Shown piece by piece: positions 7,770 through 16,219 of a stretch of DNA of 64,000 nt (its first letter is position 1; every line of letters begins with the position of its first letter). The stretch is from Pelagibacterium flavum (lineage in GTDB: Bacteria; Pseudomonadota; Alphaproteobacteria; Rhizobiales; Devosiaceae). The DNA is taken from the NCBI RefSeq assembly GCF_025854335.1, contig NZ_CP107716.1, positions 1,233,001-1,297,000 of the forward strand. Direction: 5' to 3'. The notes under the pieces are model-generated. The model had not been told where the DNA came from, made no database searches, and saw nothing but the letters and a program-made list of their open reading frames with translations. The translations under genes and the position numbers were made by a program.

Positions 7770-7958
7770 CGGGCCTCCCTGTCATCCGGCTAAATGATAT
7801 GCGCCATAACCATATCGATTTCCGTGTCCGGTGCAATTGGCTCTTGCGAGCATTGTCGGGCGGTGCGGACGGTGTGGTAATGGGAGGCGGTGTCGGCGCT
7901 CTTTTGACCGCCGCTTATGCCGCCAATGGAATGGACTGTGAGCAGACCTTGCTGATGC

Positions 7959-8357
7959 TCATGTCAGTATGGATTGCGCCGAGAGGGCAGCGGTTACTGC
8001 AATCGAGGCCATGCCCAAACCCCAGAAGAAAGAGCGCAGGCGGTTGCGACCGGTCCAGTAAGCGAGCGTGAAGGAGATGCGGGTGGCGATGTAGGCGCCG
8101 GCGGCCGTTGTGGCGAGCGGGGGTTCGGAGCCATTGCTGAACAGCAGAATGGCTGGCGGGACGAACATGGCAGCGGATTCAAGATTGTTCTGGAGCGTCC
8201 GCGCAGCGCGTCCGGCAAAGCCTTCACGCGAAAGCGGCGTGCTGCGGTCGGTAAAGGCGAAGGCGATGCCATTGGCGGTGACCGTATTGAGATGCTGGAT
8301 GGCGGCCGAGAAAAACACAAGCGCGCCAGCAGTGAGAATGGCGAAGGGAAGGAGCAT
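7959..8357 (-). CDS. MAPEG family membrane protein
   Basis: A protein of 132 residues with four predicted membrane helices (about 3-23, 50-75, 80-100 and 108-128) and the MAPEG signature region 'RAARTLQNNLESAAMF', the glutathione-binding loop of membrane-associated eicosanoid/glutathione metabolism proteins. The bacterial members are of uncertain function; membrane glutathione transferase or peroxidase activity is likely. The start is ATG 8357, where the first helix begins. It is divergent from the LysR gene at 8465, with a palindromic site between them, so that regulator is the natural candidate for its control. Confidence 0.8.
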   Translation of the reverse strand: MLLPFAILTAGALVFFSAAIQHLNTVTANGIAFAFTDRSTPLSREGFAGRAARTLQNNLESAAMFVPPAILLFSNGSEPPLATTAAGAYIATRISFTLAYWTGRNRLRSFFWGLGMASIAVTAALSAQSILT

Positions 8358-8420
8358 GTCGGGGTCCGGCTGGTGAAGGAAAGCTGGAAGATTGCTGTTC
8401 GTTCGTGTACAGACAACGCG

Positions 8421-8453
8421 CAATTGTTGAACTCAATTGTGCGAAATTGCACA
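8421..8453. promoter_or_regulatory. Palindromic operator candidate between MAPEG and LysR genes
   Basis: Two CAATTG palindromes (8421-8426 and 8434-8439) overlap an inverted repeat TGTGC-GAAATT-GCACA (8438-8453). It lies 12 bases before the GTG start of the LysR gene and about 64 bases before the MAPEG start, the expected place for an autoregulatory LysR site. Confidence 0.5.
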
Positions 8454-8464
8454 GGGATGCAAAT

Positions 8465-9286
8465 GTGAACACTTCCGATTTTGTGTTGGTGAAGGCCGTG
8501 GCCGCGGGCGGCAGCTTTTCGGCGGCGGCACGCATGTTGGGCATGGCGCACACGACGGTGGCGCGGCGGCTGCGGCAGCTCGAAGCCTATTACCAGACGC
8601 GGCTGTTCGATACGCGCGCCGGGCAGATGGTGCCGACGGCGGCGGGGGAACGGGTGCTAGAAAGTGCCGGGCGGATCGCAGTGGAGATGGCGGAACTCGA
8701 AAGCGGCATCAAGGGTGAGGACCAGCGGCTGACCGGAGCGGTGCGGCTGACGACGGTCGATATTCTCGCCTGGCACTACATGGACAGGATCGCTGCGTTT
8801 CGGGCGGCCTATCCCGGAATCGAGCTTACCATTGAAACGGGAACCGAACTGCGCAGCCTATCCCGGCGCGAGGCCGAAATGGCGCTGAGGCTGACCAACC
8901 GGCCGGACGAGTTTTTGTTCGGGCGCAAGGTGGGCCGGTTCGATTTCTATCCCTACTGCCGCAACGGGGCGGCGCAAGGCGAGGTCGGCACCATGGCGTG
9001 GATCGACTACAGTGGCCGCGAGTGCGGCGGGCCGGCTGGACGTTGGCTGAAACAGACCTTGCCCGATGTGCAGCCGGTGATGAGCGTATCGACACCTTTG
9101 ATCATGCTGCGCGCCGTGGCGGCGGGCATGGGAACCGGTCTGCTTCCCAGCACTGTAGCGGATGGGTATGGCGGCCTGACGCGCATCGTCGATGAAATCG
9201 CCTTCTCGGTCGACATCTGGCTGCTGGCGCCGGAGGCGCTAAGGCATACGGCGCGAATCCGCGCGGTGTTCGGGGCGCTCGGGTGA
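8465..9286 (+). CDS. LysR family transcriptional regulator
   Basis: A LysR-type DNA-binding protein of 273 residues. The winged HTH spans about residues 1-60 ('AVAAGGSFSAAARMLGMAHTTVARRLRQLE'); the rest is a shortened substrate-binding domain with few acidic anchoring residues. The start is taken as GTG 8465, because the family begins a few residues before 'FVLVKAVAAGGSF'; the ATG at 8405 would add 20 unrelated residues and would lie across the palindromic site. Likely target: the divergent MAPEG gene and itself. The inducer is unknown. Confidence 0.85.
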   Translation: MNTSDFVLVKAVAAGGSFSAAARMLGMAHTTVARRLRQLEAYYQTRLFDTRAGQMVPTAAGERVLESAGRIAVEMAELESGIKGEDQRLTGAVRLTTVDILAWHYMDRIAAFRAAYPGIELTIETGTELRSLSRREAEMALRLTNRPDEFLFGRKVGRFDFYPYCRNGAAQGEVGTMAWIDYSGRECGGPAGRWLKQTLPDVQPVMSVSTPLIMLRAVAAGMGTGLLPSTVADGYGGLTRIVDEIAFSVDIWLLAPEALRHTARIRAVFGALG

Positions 9287-9422
9287 GGGGGATTTTCTGC
9301 CGGGTCACCGGCGGATCGGGAGCGGGCGGTGAGGGCCGATTTTGACCGGGCGTGTGAGCTTCCGGTGCTGACGCGCTGGAGACCTGGTTCGGCCCGCGTT
9401 AACCCAGCTTTGGGTCCTGTGG

Positions 9423-9454
9423 CCTACCATCGGGAAAATTCCCGATGGGTAGGG
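9423..9454 (+). promoter_or_regulatory. Near-perfect palindrome just upstream of the HD-GYP gene
   Basis: CCATCGGG (9427-9434), AAAATT, CCCGATGG (9441-9448) form a perfect 8-bp stem, extended outward by CCTA/TAGG with one bulged base. It ends about 7 bases before the ATG at 9461, so it either occludes initiation as an mRNA hairpin or serves as an operator. There is no T-run, so termination is unlikely. Confidence 0.5.
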
Positions 9455-9460
9455 CGCGAA

Positions 9461-10807
9461 ATGAGTGGATCTATACGGTTGGCCGAGGTGTTGGGGGCAC
9501 TGAGCCGGGCGCTCGACATGACCGAGGGGCAACCGCCCGGTCACTGCATGCGCTGTTGCTGGATCGGGGTGCAGGTGGGCCGGTCCATGGGCATGGACGA
9601 GGCGGCGCTGCGCGATCTCTATTATGCGCTGCTGCTCAAGGATCTGGGGTGTTCGTCCAATGCGGCGCGTATCTGTGAATTATATCTGGCCGACGATCTG
9701 ACCTTCAAGCGCGACTTCAAGCATCTCGACGGCAGCCTGCCGCAGGTGCTGCGGTTCGTCCTGTCGCACACCGGGGCCGAGGCGGGGCTGGCCGAGCGGT
9801 TCCGCTCGGTGGTCAACATCATGCGCAATGGCGGTGAGATCGTCACCGATCTGATCGAAACGCGGTGCCAGCGCGGGGCGGAGATTGCCCGCCAGATGCG
9901 GTTTTCCGAAAATGTGGCGCAGGCCATCCTTGATCTCGATGAGCAGTGGAATGGCGCTGGCAAGCCGGTTGGCAAGGCCGGCGCGGATATTTCGCTGTTT
10001 TCGCGTATCGCGCTTCTGGCGCAGGTGGTGGACGTGTTCTTCATGTCCGGGGGGCCGGAGGCCGCGATGACCGAAATCACCTCGCGCTCGGGGACGTGGT
10101 TCGACCCAGCGGTGGTTTTCGCCTTTTGCGACGTGGCCGCCGACGAGACGTTCTGGGCAATGCTGGGGCGAGAAGACATCGAGCAGGTGGTGCTCGACCT
10201 CGAACCGGGGCAGGAGGTTCAGCGGGCCGATGAGGGGTATCTCGACGATATCGCGCAGGCTTTTGCGCGGGTGATCGACGCCAAGAGCCCGTTCACCTCC
10301 GGCCACAGCGAACGGGTGGCGGTGTTTTCCGACCTGATCGCCGAGGAGATGGGATACACACGGGCGCGGCGGCGCTGGCTCAAACGCGCCGCGCTGCTGC
10401 ACGATATCGGCAAGCTGGGCGTATCCAACAGCGTGCTCGACAAGCCCGGCAAGCTCAATGATGACGAATGGGTTGCCATGCGCGACCACGCCCGGCTGTC
10501 CGAAGACATTTTATCGCGCATCGGCGCGTTTTCCGATCTTGCCGTGGTGGCGGGCGCGCATCACGAGCGGCTGGACGGCAAGGGCTATCCCAACGGCAAG
10601 ACGGCCGACGAACTCGACCTCGACACGCGGATCATTTCGACCGCGGACGTATTCGACGCGCTGACGGCGGACCGGCCCTATCGCGCGGCGATGCCGGTTT
10701 CCAAGGCGATGGGGATATTGTGGGAAGGGGCGGGAGCATCGCATGACCCGGCATGCATCGAAGCGCTGGAGCGGGCGCTGGCGCGGTCGGAGCAGGCGGT
10801 GGCTTAG
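9461..10807 (+). CDS. HD-GYP domain protein with a degenerate second HD region
   Basis: Predicted cyclic-di-GMP phosphodiesterase of 448 residues. The C-terminal HD-GYP domain (about 255-440) keeps 'HSERVAVFSDLIA', 'LLHDIGKLGVSN' (about 310) and 'HHERLDGKGYP' (about 367), all hallmark metal-binding and GYP motifs. The N-terminal half contains a decayed counterpart: 'GHCMRCCWIGVQVGRSMG' and 'LLLKDLGCSSNA' (about 57-66) align with 'GHSERVAVFSDLIAEEMG' and 'LLHDIGKLGVSN' but the HD pair is replaced by KD. So this is an internal duplication with one dead copy. The start is ATG 9461. No sensor or receiver domain is attached; regulation may act through the palindrome before the start. Confidence 0.9.
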   Translation: MSGSIRLAEVLGALSRALDMTEGQPPGHCMRCCWIGVQVGRSMGMDEAALRDLYYALLLKDLGCSSNAARICELYLADDLTFKRDFKHLDGSLPQVLRFVLSHTGAEAGLAERFRSVVNIMRNGGEIVTDLIETRCQRGAEIARQMRFSENVAQAILDLDEQWNGAGKPVGKAGADISLFSRIALLAQVVDVFFMSGGPEAAMTEITSRSGTWFDPAVVFAFCDVAADETFWAMLGREDIEQVVLDLEPGQEVQRADEGYLDDIAQAFARVIDAKSPFTSGHSERVAVFSDLIAEEMGYTRARRRWLKRAALLHDIGKLGVSNSVLDKPGKLNDDEWVAMRDHARLSEDILSRIGAFSDLAVVAGAHHERLDGKGYPNGKTADELDLDTRIISTADVFDALTADRPYRAAMPVSKAMGILWEGAGASHDPACIEALERALARSEQAVA

Positions 10808-10863
10808 GCTGGGTGGACAGCCAGGTGATGGTGGGACATTGTCGAATGATGCGATAGGGGAGA

Positions 10864-11766
10864 GTGAATTTGGGTTTTGGCGTTTTTATTCATCGCGCAG
10901 ACTCGATCTATGACGACAGCCCTGCCACGCAATACCAGTTTCCACATCAGTATTATTCCCGCGTGAAATCCTGTGTTGGAGACTGGATCGTTTATTACGA
11001 GCCAACCAAAGTGAAAAATTCACGCGGCTATTTTGCCGTGGCAAAGGTTGCCGACGTTACCCTCGATCCAACACGGTCCGACATGTTTTTGGCTTTGATC
11101 GAGCCAGGAAGCTATCTGCCCTTTGCGCGCCCAGTTCCGTTCGTTCTTGACAATGAGGTGGTCGAGGCTGGCCTTCTCAACGCCGTCGGGCGGATATCGG
11201 GCAGGGCGCAAGCGGCAGTGCGATCGCTTGCGCCTGCAGATTTCAACCGGATCATCGATCTGGGCCTCGTTGGGCAGGACGATCTGCTTCCGCGAAGTGA
11301 TGCAATTGCCTCTGTTCCGCCTGGTTTGGCGGAAGAGCAAGCGCCGTTTGAAGTCGAAAGAGAGCGGGTGCGTGTGCTTACGTCCCGCATTCTGCGTGAC
11401 AGCGTGTTTCGGCGAGTTGTCCTGAACGCATACGACTCGCGTTGTGGAATTACGGGCCTCAAGCTCATCAATGGCGGGGGGCGGGCCGAAGTGGAGGCCG
11501 CGCATATTCGGCCGGTTGAGGCCAACGGACCCGACATAATAAACAATGGCCTACCGCTTTCGGGCACAGTCCATTGGATGTTCGATCGGGGACTCATTGC
11601 GCTGGCGGATGATCTGGAGATCGTTATTTCGCGTCAGGTCAATGACCGTCAGGGACTGGAAAGCCTGATTAACAAGTCCGGGCGGCTGATTGGACCGGCC
11701 GAACTGCGGGATCGACCGCACCCTGCATTCCTGTCGTGGCATCGAGAAAATGTCTTCAAGCATTGA
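10864..11766 (+). CDS. Solitary HNH endonuclease, restriction-like
   Basis: A protein of 300 residues starting at GTG 10864 behind GGGGAG. The C-terminal HNH domain (PF13391-like, about residues 180-265) shows CGITGLKL, 'AAHIRPVEANGPDIINNGL' and 'VHWMFDRGLIAL', giving the His-Asn-His triad. The N-terminal half ('GFGVFIHRADSIYDD', 'GDWIVYYEPTKV', 'GYFAVAKVADV') resembles an EVE/PUA-like or SRA-like base-recognition fold. That domain order is known from enzymes that cut modified DNA. No methyltransferase or partner lies near, so a type IV-like restriction role is plausible but unproven. The two flanks are a c-di-GMP gene and an exporter, not a defence island. Confidence 0.75.
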   Translation: MNLGFGVFIHRADSIYDDSPATQYQFPHQYYSRVKSCVGDWIVYYEPTKVKNSRGYFAVAKVADVTLDPTRSDMFLALIEPGSYLPFARPVPFVLDNEVVEAGLLNAVGRISGRAQAAVRSLAPADFNRIIDLGLVGQDDLLPRSDAIASVPPGLAEEQAPFEVERERVRVLTSRILRDSVFRRVVLNAYDSRCGITGLKLINGGGRAEVEAAHIRPVEANGPDIINNGLPLSGTVHWMFDRGLIALADDLEIVISRQVNDRQGLESLINKSGRLIGPAELRDRPHPAFLSWHRENVFKH

Positions 11767-11784
11767 AGGACTTGAGGCCCGCCC

Positions 11785-13686
11785 TCACGTCGTTCCGTCG
11801 CCCGCCGTGGCGGCGTTGACGATGTCGTCGGGGATGTCGTCGAAGCTTGAGTAGTTCATGGTGTAGAGGCGGGCGTAGAGGCCGTTTTTGGCCATGAGCT
11901 GATCGTGGTTGCCCTGTTCGATCAACTCGCCGTTCTGCAGCACGATGATGCGGTCGGCGCCGCGGATGGTGGCGAGGCGGTGGGCGATGACGAGGCCGGT
12001 GCGGCCTTCGAGCAGGGTTTCCAGCGCCTTTTGAATCTGACGTTCTGTGTAGCTGTCGATATTGGCGGTGGCCTCGTCGAGGACGAGGATCTTTGCGTCG
12101 GCGACAAGGGCGCGGGCGAAGCTGAGCAATTGGCGCTGGCCGAGCGAGAAGTTGGAGCCGCGCTGTTCGAGGACAGTATCGTAGCCATCGGGCAGGCGGG
12201 TGATGAACTCGTGGGCACCGACGGCCTTTGAAGCCGCGATGACGTCATCGATTGTGGCGGAGGCCTTGTTGTAGCGGATGTTTTCAAACACCGTGCCGGT
12301 GAACAGGAACGGTTCCTGGAGCACCATGGCGACCTGTTCGCCCAGGCTTTCCTGGGTCACGTCGCGCACGTCATGGCCGCCGACGCGGACGGCGCCGGAC
12401 TGGACTTCGTAAAAGCGATGGACGAGGGCCATGGCGCTGGTCTTGCCCGAGCCGGTGGGGCCGACAAGGGCGACGGTTTCACCGGGATTGACGTGGAAGG
12501 AGACGTGTTTGAGGACCGGGCGTTTGGGATCGTAGCCGAAGACGACGTTGTCGAAATCGACCGAGCCGTCCATGTCGCGGGTGAGGGTTGTCGCGTCGGG
12601 CTTGTCGGCGATGGAGACGGGGACGTCGAGCACTTCGGTGATGCGGCGGCCCGAGGTCATGGCGCGCTGCATGATGGAATATTGCATGGTCAGCGAGCGG
12701 ATGGGATCGAAGAAGCGCTGGATGTAGAACAGGAAGGCTACGATGATGCCGACCTGCATGGAGCCGTTGAGGACCAGCGAACCGCCGACCACGATGACCG
12801 TGGCCATGGCGATGCCGGTCAAGCTGTCGACGATGGGCACCATGACCTGGGCGTAGCGCGAGCCGGTCAATTGGGTTTTCAGGTTCGACCAGGCCTTGTC
12901 GTCATAGAGGTCGAAATTGACCTTCTGGCGGTCGAGATTCTGGATGGTGCGCACCCCGTTAATGCCTTCGGCCATGGCGCCATTGGTGGCCGAGTTGGTC
13001 TCATGGGCAGCCCAGAAGGCGCGTTTGGCCGGCGGCAGCCAGAAGATGCGGACGATGAACAGGGCGGGCATGGTGGCAAGGGTCAGAAGCCCCAGACCCC
13101 AATCGAGGCTCAAAAGCACAACGACAATGCCGCACAGCAGGACCAGATCGCCGATGGAGACGATCGAGGTTTCGAGGAATTCCTGCATGGAATTGACGTC
13201 GCCCTGCAGCCGGCTCATCAGGCGCCCGACTTCGGTCTTGTCCATGAAGCTCAGCGCAACGATCTGCAGGCGCGCGAACATGGCGCGGCGCATGTCGAAC
13301 AGCACGTTTTCGGCGACGTTGCCGACCTGTTTTTCCTGCACCCAGGAGGCGGCAAAGTTGAGGGAAATTACTGCGGCGAAGGCGAGGATGGCCCAGAGCA
13401 GGTTCGTGGTGTCGCCGCCTTCGGTCATGCCCGAGTCGATGGCAAAACCAATGATGAGCGGGATGGCGAGCTGGGTGGCGGTGAACAAAAGCACGGCGCC
13501 GACCGAGAGATAGATGCGGTGGCGATAGGGGTGAACGAAGGCCCAGATGCGCCGGATGGTGCGCGGGTCATAGGCCTTGCCGAACACTTCCTCCTCGATA
13601 TGGGCGCTGCCCACGGTAGCGCGCGGCGGGCGCTGGCCGGGGAAGGTGGCGGCGTCGTGTTCGTCGTCGAGATCGGTCGCGGTCAT
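11785..13686 (-). CDS. ABC exporter half-transporter (heterodimer subunit B)
   Basis: A fused membrane domain plus ATPase of 633 residues: six helices over about residues 55-340, then Walker A GPTGSGKT (about 408), an altered signature 'FSLGQRQ' in place of LSGGQ (about 512), Walker B 'ILVLDEATANID' with the catalytic glutamate (about 530), and H-loop 'IAHRL'. Its ATG overlaps the stop of the upstream exporter gene (ATGA, 13683-13686), so the two subunits are translationally coupled. Together they form a TM287/288- or BmrCD-like multidrug or lipid exporter. The non-canonical signature here complements the non-canonical Walker B of the partner, predicting one degenerate ATP site. Confidence 0.9.
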   Translation of the reverse strand: MTATDLDDEHDAATFPGQRPPRATVGSAHIEEEVFGKAYDPRTIRRIWAFVHPYRHRIYLSVGAVLLFTATQLAIPLIIGFAIDSGMTEGGDTTNLLWAILAFAAVISLNFAASWVQEKQVGNVAENVLFDMRRAMFARLQIVALSFMDKTEVGRLMSRLQGDVNSMQEFLETSIVSIGDLVLLCGIVVVLLSLDWGLGLLTLATMPALFIVRIFWLPPAKRAFWAAHETNSATNGAMAEGINGVRTIQNLDRQKVNFDLYDDKAWSNLKTQLTGSRYAQVMVPIVDSLTGIAMATVIVVGGSLVLNGSMQVGIIVAFLFYIQRFFDPIRSLTMQYSIMQRAMTSGRRITEVLDVPVSIADKPDATTLTRDMDGSVDFDNVVFGYDPKRPVLKHVSFHVNPGETVALVGPTGSGKTSAMALVHRFYEVQSGAVRVGGHDVRDVTQESLGEQVAMVLQEPFLFTGTVFENIRYNKASATIDDVIAASKAVGAHEFITRLPDGYDTVLEQRGSNFSLGQRQLLSFARALVADAKILVLDEATANIDSYTERQIQKALETLLEGRTGLVIAHRLATIRGADRIIVLQNGELIEQGNHDQLMAKNGLYARLYTMNYSSFDDIPDDIVNAATAGDGTT

Positions 13687-15539
13687 TGTCCGGCCTCTTG
13701 TTGTTCGATGTCTTCGGTGGGCCGGGTCTGGAGGTCGTAGAGGGCGCGGTAGCGGCCGCCCAGGGCGAGCAGTTCGTCATGGGTGCCGCGTTCGGCGATG
13801 GCGCCGTCCTCGAGGAAGAAGATGGTATCGGCGTCCATGAGCGAGGAGAGGCGGTGGGCTATGATGATGGTGATGCGGTCCTTGGCAAAGCGGCGGATGG
13901 CCGAGCGAATGCGGTGTTCGGTGCCGGCATCGATGGCGGCGGTGGAATCGTCGAACACCATCACGGCGGGCTTGAGGACCAAGCTGCGGGCGATGGAAAG
14001 GCGCTGGCGCTGGCCGCCCGAGAGCGAGACGCCGCGTTCGCCGACGACCGTGTCGTAATCGGCGGGCAGGCCCATGATGTAATTGTGGAGCTGGGCGCTT
14101 TCGGCAGCCTTTTCGATGCGGGTTTCCTTGGCCCAGGGGTTGCCGTAGGCGATGTTGTTTTCGATCGTGGTGGTGAACAGGAACGTATCCTGCTGCACCA
14201 CGGCGACGCTGGTGCGCAGGGATTTCAGCGTCACGTCGCGGACGTCCTGGCCATCGATCTTTATGCTGCCTTCGGACACGTCATAGAAGCGGGCGATCAG
14301 GTGCGCGAGCGTGGATTTGCCGCTGCCGGGGGCGCCGACGATGCCGATGGTCTGGCCCTTGCGGGCGACAAAGCTGACGTCCTTGAGGGTCGGATGGGCG
14401 GCGCCGTCATATGTAAAGCCGACATGGTCAAAGCTGAGCGTGCCGTCGGTGACGGTGAGATCGGTGGCGCCGGGTTTGTCCCTGATCGCGACGGGGGCAT
14501 CGATGAAGGCAAAGAAGCGATTGCCGCAGGTCGAGGCGCGGGCAAAGGAATTGACCATCAGGCCGAGCTGGCGCACGGGCATCTGCAGGATGGTCATGAA
14601 GGTGAGAAAGCTCGCCAGGGTGCCGACGCTGATTTCGCCGGCGATGACCTTGTTGCCGCCCACCCAGAGCACCAGCCCCATGGCGGCGAAAAAGGAAAAG
14701 GTCATCATCGAGGTGTTTTTCACCCGGATGTTGGTGCGCTGGTGGGCAAGGCCGAGAGCATCGTCGGAGGCGGTGTCGAACTTTTTGAGTTCGTGCTTCT
14801 GGCCGGAAAACGCGCGAACGACGCGGATGCCGCCGAGGTTTTCTTCCATGATGCGGGTGAGAACCGAGAGCTTTTCCTGCAGGGTCAGCCAGGTCTTGCG
14901 CAGGGTCAACTGGGCGACCGAGGAGCGCCAGGCGACGAAGGGCACGAAGCTGAGCGCCAGAAGGCCGAGCACGATATCGGTCGAAATCAGCATCCAGGCG
15001 CCGACGCCGATCAGGATGGTGAGCAGGACGACGCGGATCAGGCCGGTCGAAAAGAACATGCGGATGCCGTCGAGATCGAGCAGGCCGATGGTGATGAGAT
15101 CGCCCGAATGAACCTTGTCGTGATAGGCGTAAGGCAGGCGCTGGACCTTGTCGTAAAAGGCCAGCCGCAGTTCGTAGCCAACGTGGTGGCCCACCGATTC
15201 CGCGAAATAGTTCTGGAGCAGGGTGAACAGCCCGCGCAGGATGGAGACGACGAGCAGGGTGATGGCGCTGACCCAAAGGGCCTGTTCGGCCTCTGCTCCG
15301 GTGACGGAAAGAATGTTCTGGGCCTGATCGATGGCCTGTCCAAGCAGCCGTGGAATGGCAAGCTGGAGCAGGGCGGCGACGATGGTCGCAACCACGGCGA
15401 TGGCCACCTGCCAGTGGTGACGGAGGGATAGAAGGGCAATCCGCAACAGGGGGCTGCGATCTTTGCCCGAATGGGCGGCGGCAACATGGGCCCTGGCGTC
15501 GCCACGCGAACGCTCCCGGCCAGCCGTGAGGGTGGTCAC
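13683..15539 (-). CDS. ABC exporter half-transporter (heterodimer subunit A)
   Basis: A protein of 618 residues with six membrane helices (about 45-330) and an ATPase with Walker A GAPGSGKST (about 400), a canonical 'LSGGQRQR' signature (about 506), but Walker B 'VMVFDDSTAAID' with aspartate where the catalytic glutamate should be. The H-loop 'IAHRLSSL' is intact. In heterodimeric exporters this pattern marks the degenerate nucleotide site. The start is GTG 15539; there is only a weak SD. It is first in a two-gene operon with the gene ending at 11785. The substrate is unknown; an overlapping drug/lipid range is usual. Confidence 0.9.
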   Translation of the reverse strand: MTTLTAGRERSRGDARAHVAAAHSGKDRSPLLRIALLSLRHHWQVAIAVVATIVAALLQLAIPRLLGQAIDQAQNILSVTGAEAEQALWVSAITLLVVSILRGLFTLLQNYFAESVGHHVGYELRLAFYDKVQRLPYAYHDKVHSGDLITIGLLDLDGIRMFFSTGLIRVVLLTILIGVGAWMLISTDIVLGLLALSFVPFVAWRSSVAQLTLRKTWLTLQEKLSVLTRIMEENLGGIRVVRAFSGQKHELKKFDTASDDALGLAHQRTNIRVKNTSMMTFSFFAAMGLVLWVGGNKVIAGEISVGTLASFLTFMTILQMPVRQLGLMVNSFARASTCGNRFFAFIDAPVAIRDKPGATDLTVTDGTLSFDHVGFTYDGAAHPTLKDVSFVARKGQTIGIVGAPGSGKSTLAHLIARFYDVSEGSIKIDGQDVRDVTLKSLRTSVAVVQQDTFLFTTTIENNIAYGNPWAKETRIEKAAESAQLHNYIMGLPADYDTVVGERGVSLSGGQRQRLSIARSLVLKPAVMVFDDSTAAIDAGTEHRIRSAIRRFAKDRITIIIAHRLSSLMDADTIFFLEDGAIAERGTHDELLALGGRYRALYDLQTRPTEDIEQQEAGQ

Positions 15540-15733
15540 TTCAGTATCCAGACATCAAAAAACGCCCGAAGGAGACGCGGGAATCGGTCTTGAAGAAAAT
15601 CGGGCAAATCACTCGCCCGTGTATTCAAGGACGATTTGTAACATGTTGCAAGATGTTCCCTGCCTTCAGGGGACAATTTGCCCGACCGGTTCGTGAATGC
15701 CGACAGAGACGTGCAGTGCGGAGGCCCGACCAC

Positions 15734-15768
15734 GAAAAAGCCCTCGCCGGGGAGGGTCGGCAAGGGCC
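15734..15768 (-). terminator. Intrinsic terminator of the small membrane protein gene
   Basis: On the minus strand GCCCTTGCCG (15767-15758) pairs with CGGCGAGGGC (15749-15740) and is followed by TTTTTC. It lies 35 bases past the stop at 15803. Confidence 0.75.
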
Positions 15769-15802
15769 TTGGTGCATGGGATTGAAATGAATGACTTGCC
15801 GG

Positions 15803-15904
15803 TCAGGCGAAGGCGCCGGTGAAGGCCATAACCGTAACCATCATGGTGACCATGACGGCGCCGGCGGCGGTTCCGATGCTCATCTGAATAAGGGTGCGGG
15901 CCAT
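15803..15904 (-). CDS. Small membrane protein, 33 aa
   Basis: ATG 15904 has a strong GGAGG 7 bases upstream, and a good terminator follows the stop, so this very short gene is likely real. The product is a single hydrophobic helix ('GTAAGAVMVTMMVTVMAFTG') ending in FTGAFA. No family is recognised. A second small protein at 23640-23759 has a similar end (VTGALAA) and the same one-helix layout; both stand alone on the minus strand with their own terminator. The longer open frame to 16009 has no SD and was not used. Confidence 0.6.
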   Translation of the reverse strand: MARTLIQMSIGTAAGAVMVTMMVTVMAFTGAFA

Positions 15905-16190
15905 TTTCAGCCTCCAGTGTTTTATGCCTCTGTACCGCATTAAACGGGGCAGAACCGGATTTGGTTTCATCCGATGACGGCTTCGTGTGCGGTGAGGCGA
16001 TAAGGCCATTTTCCGGCTGAACAGGGACTGAACGAGCGGTTCAGGCTTTCGGAAGCGGGAAACAAAGCGCCTAAATTATGGGCGCAGGCTGCGCATTTTC
16101 GGCGCAGATCGCATTGCGCCAGAAGTTCTCCCCGAAAAACATTCAATAAAATCAACAGGCTCTGCTTTGGCATGATGATTGCATCCAATT

Positions 16191-16203
16191 TTGCATGCAA
16201 ACT
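16191..16203. promoter_or_regulatory. Operator candidate shared with the GntR gene
   Basis: TTGCATGCAAACT, containing the palindrome TTGCATGCAA, lies 17 bases before the ATPase start. The identical 13 bases occur, inverted, at 20170-20182 in front of the GntR regulator gene that closes this locus. Short palindromes are typical FCD-type GntR sites. Confidence 0.65.
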
Positions 16204-16219
16204 GATTGAGGTGAAAAGC

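Noticed and set aside
7799..8071. 90-codon plus-strand ORF overlapping the MAPEG gene end
   Set aside because: No Shine-Dalgarno, arginine-rich tail running antisense through the MAPEG coding region; only its first third is intergenic.
12373..15431. Very long plus-strand open frames opposite the ABC exporter genes (455 and 581 codons)
   Set aside because: They are antisense shadows caused by high GC content: composition is Gly/Asp/Ala/His-rich, no ribosome binding sites, and the minus strand holds complete, motif-rich ABC proteins.
15905..16009. Longer version (68 codons) of the small protein at 15803
   Set aside because: The extra N-terminus is basic and unsupported by an SD, while ATG 15904 has GGAGG at ideal spacing.
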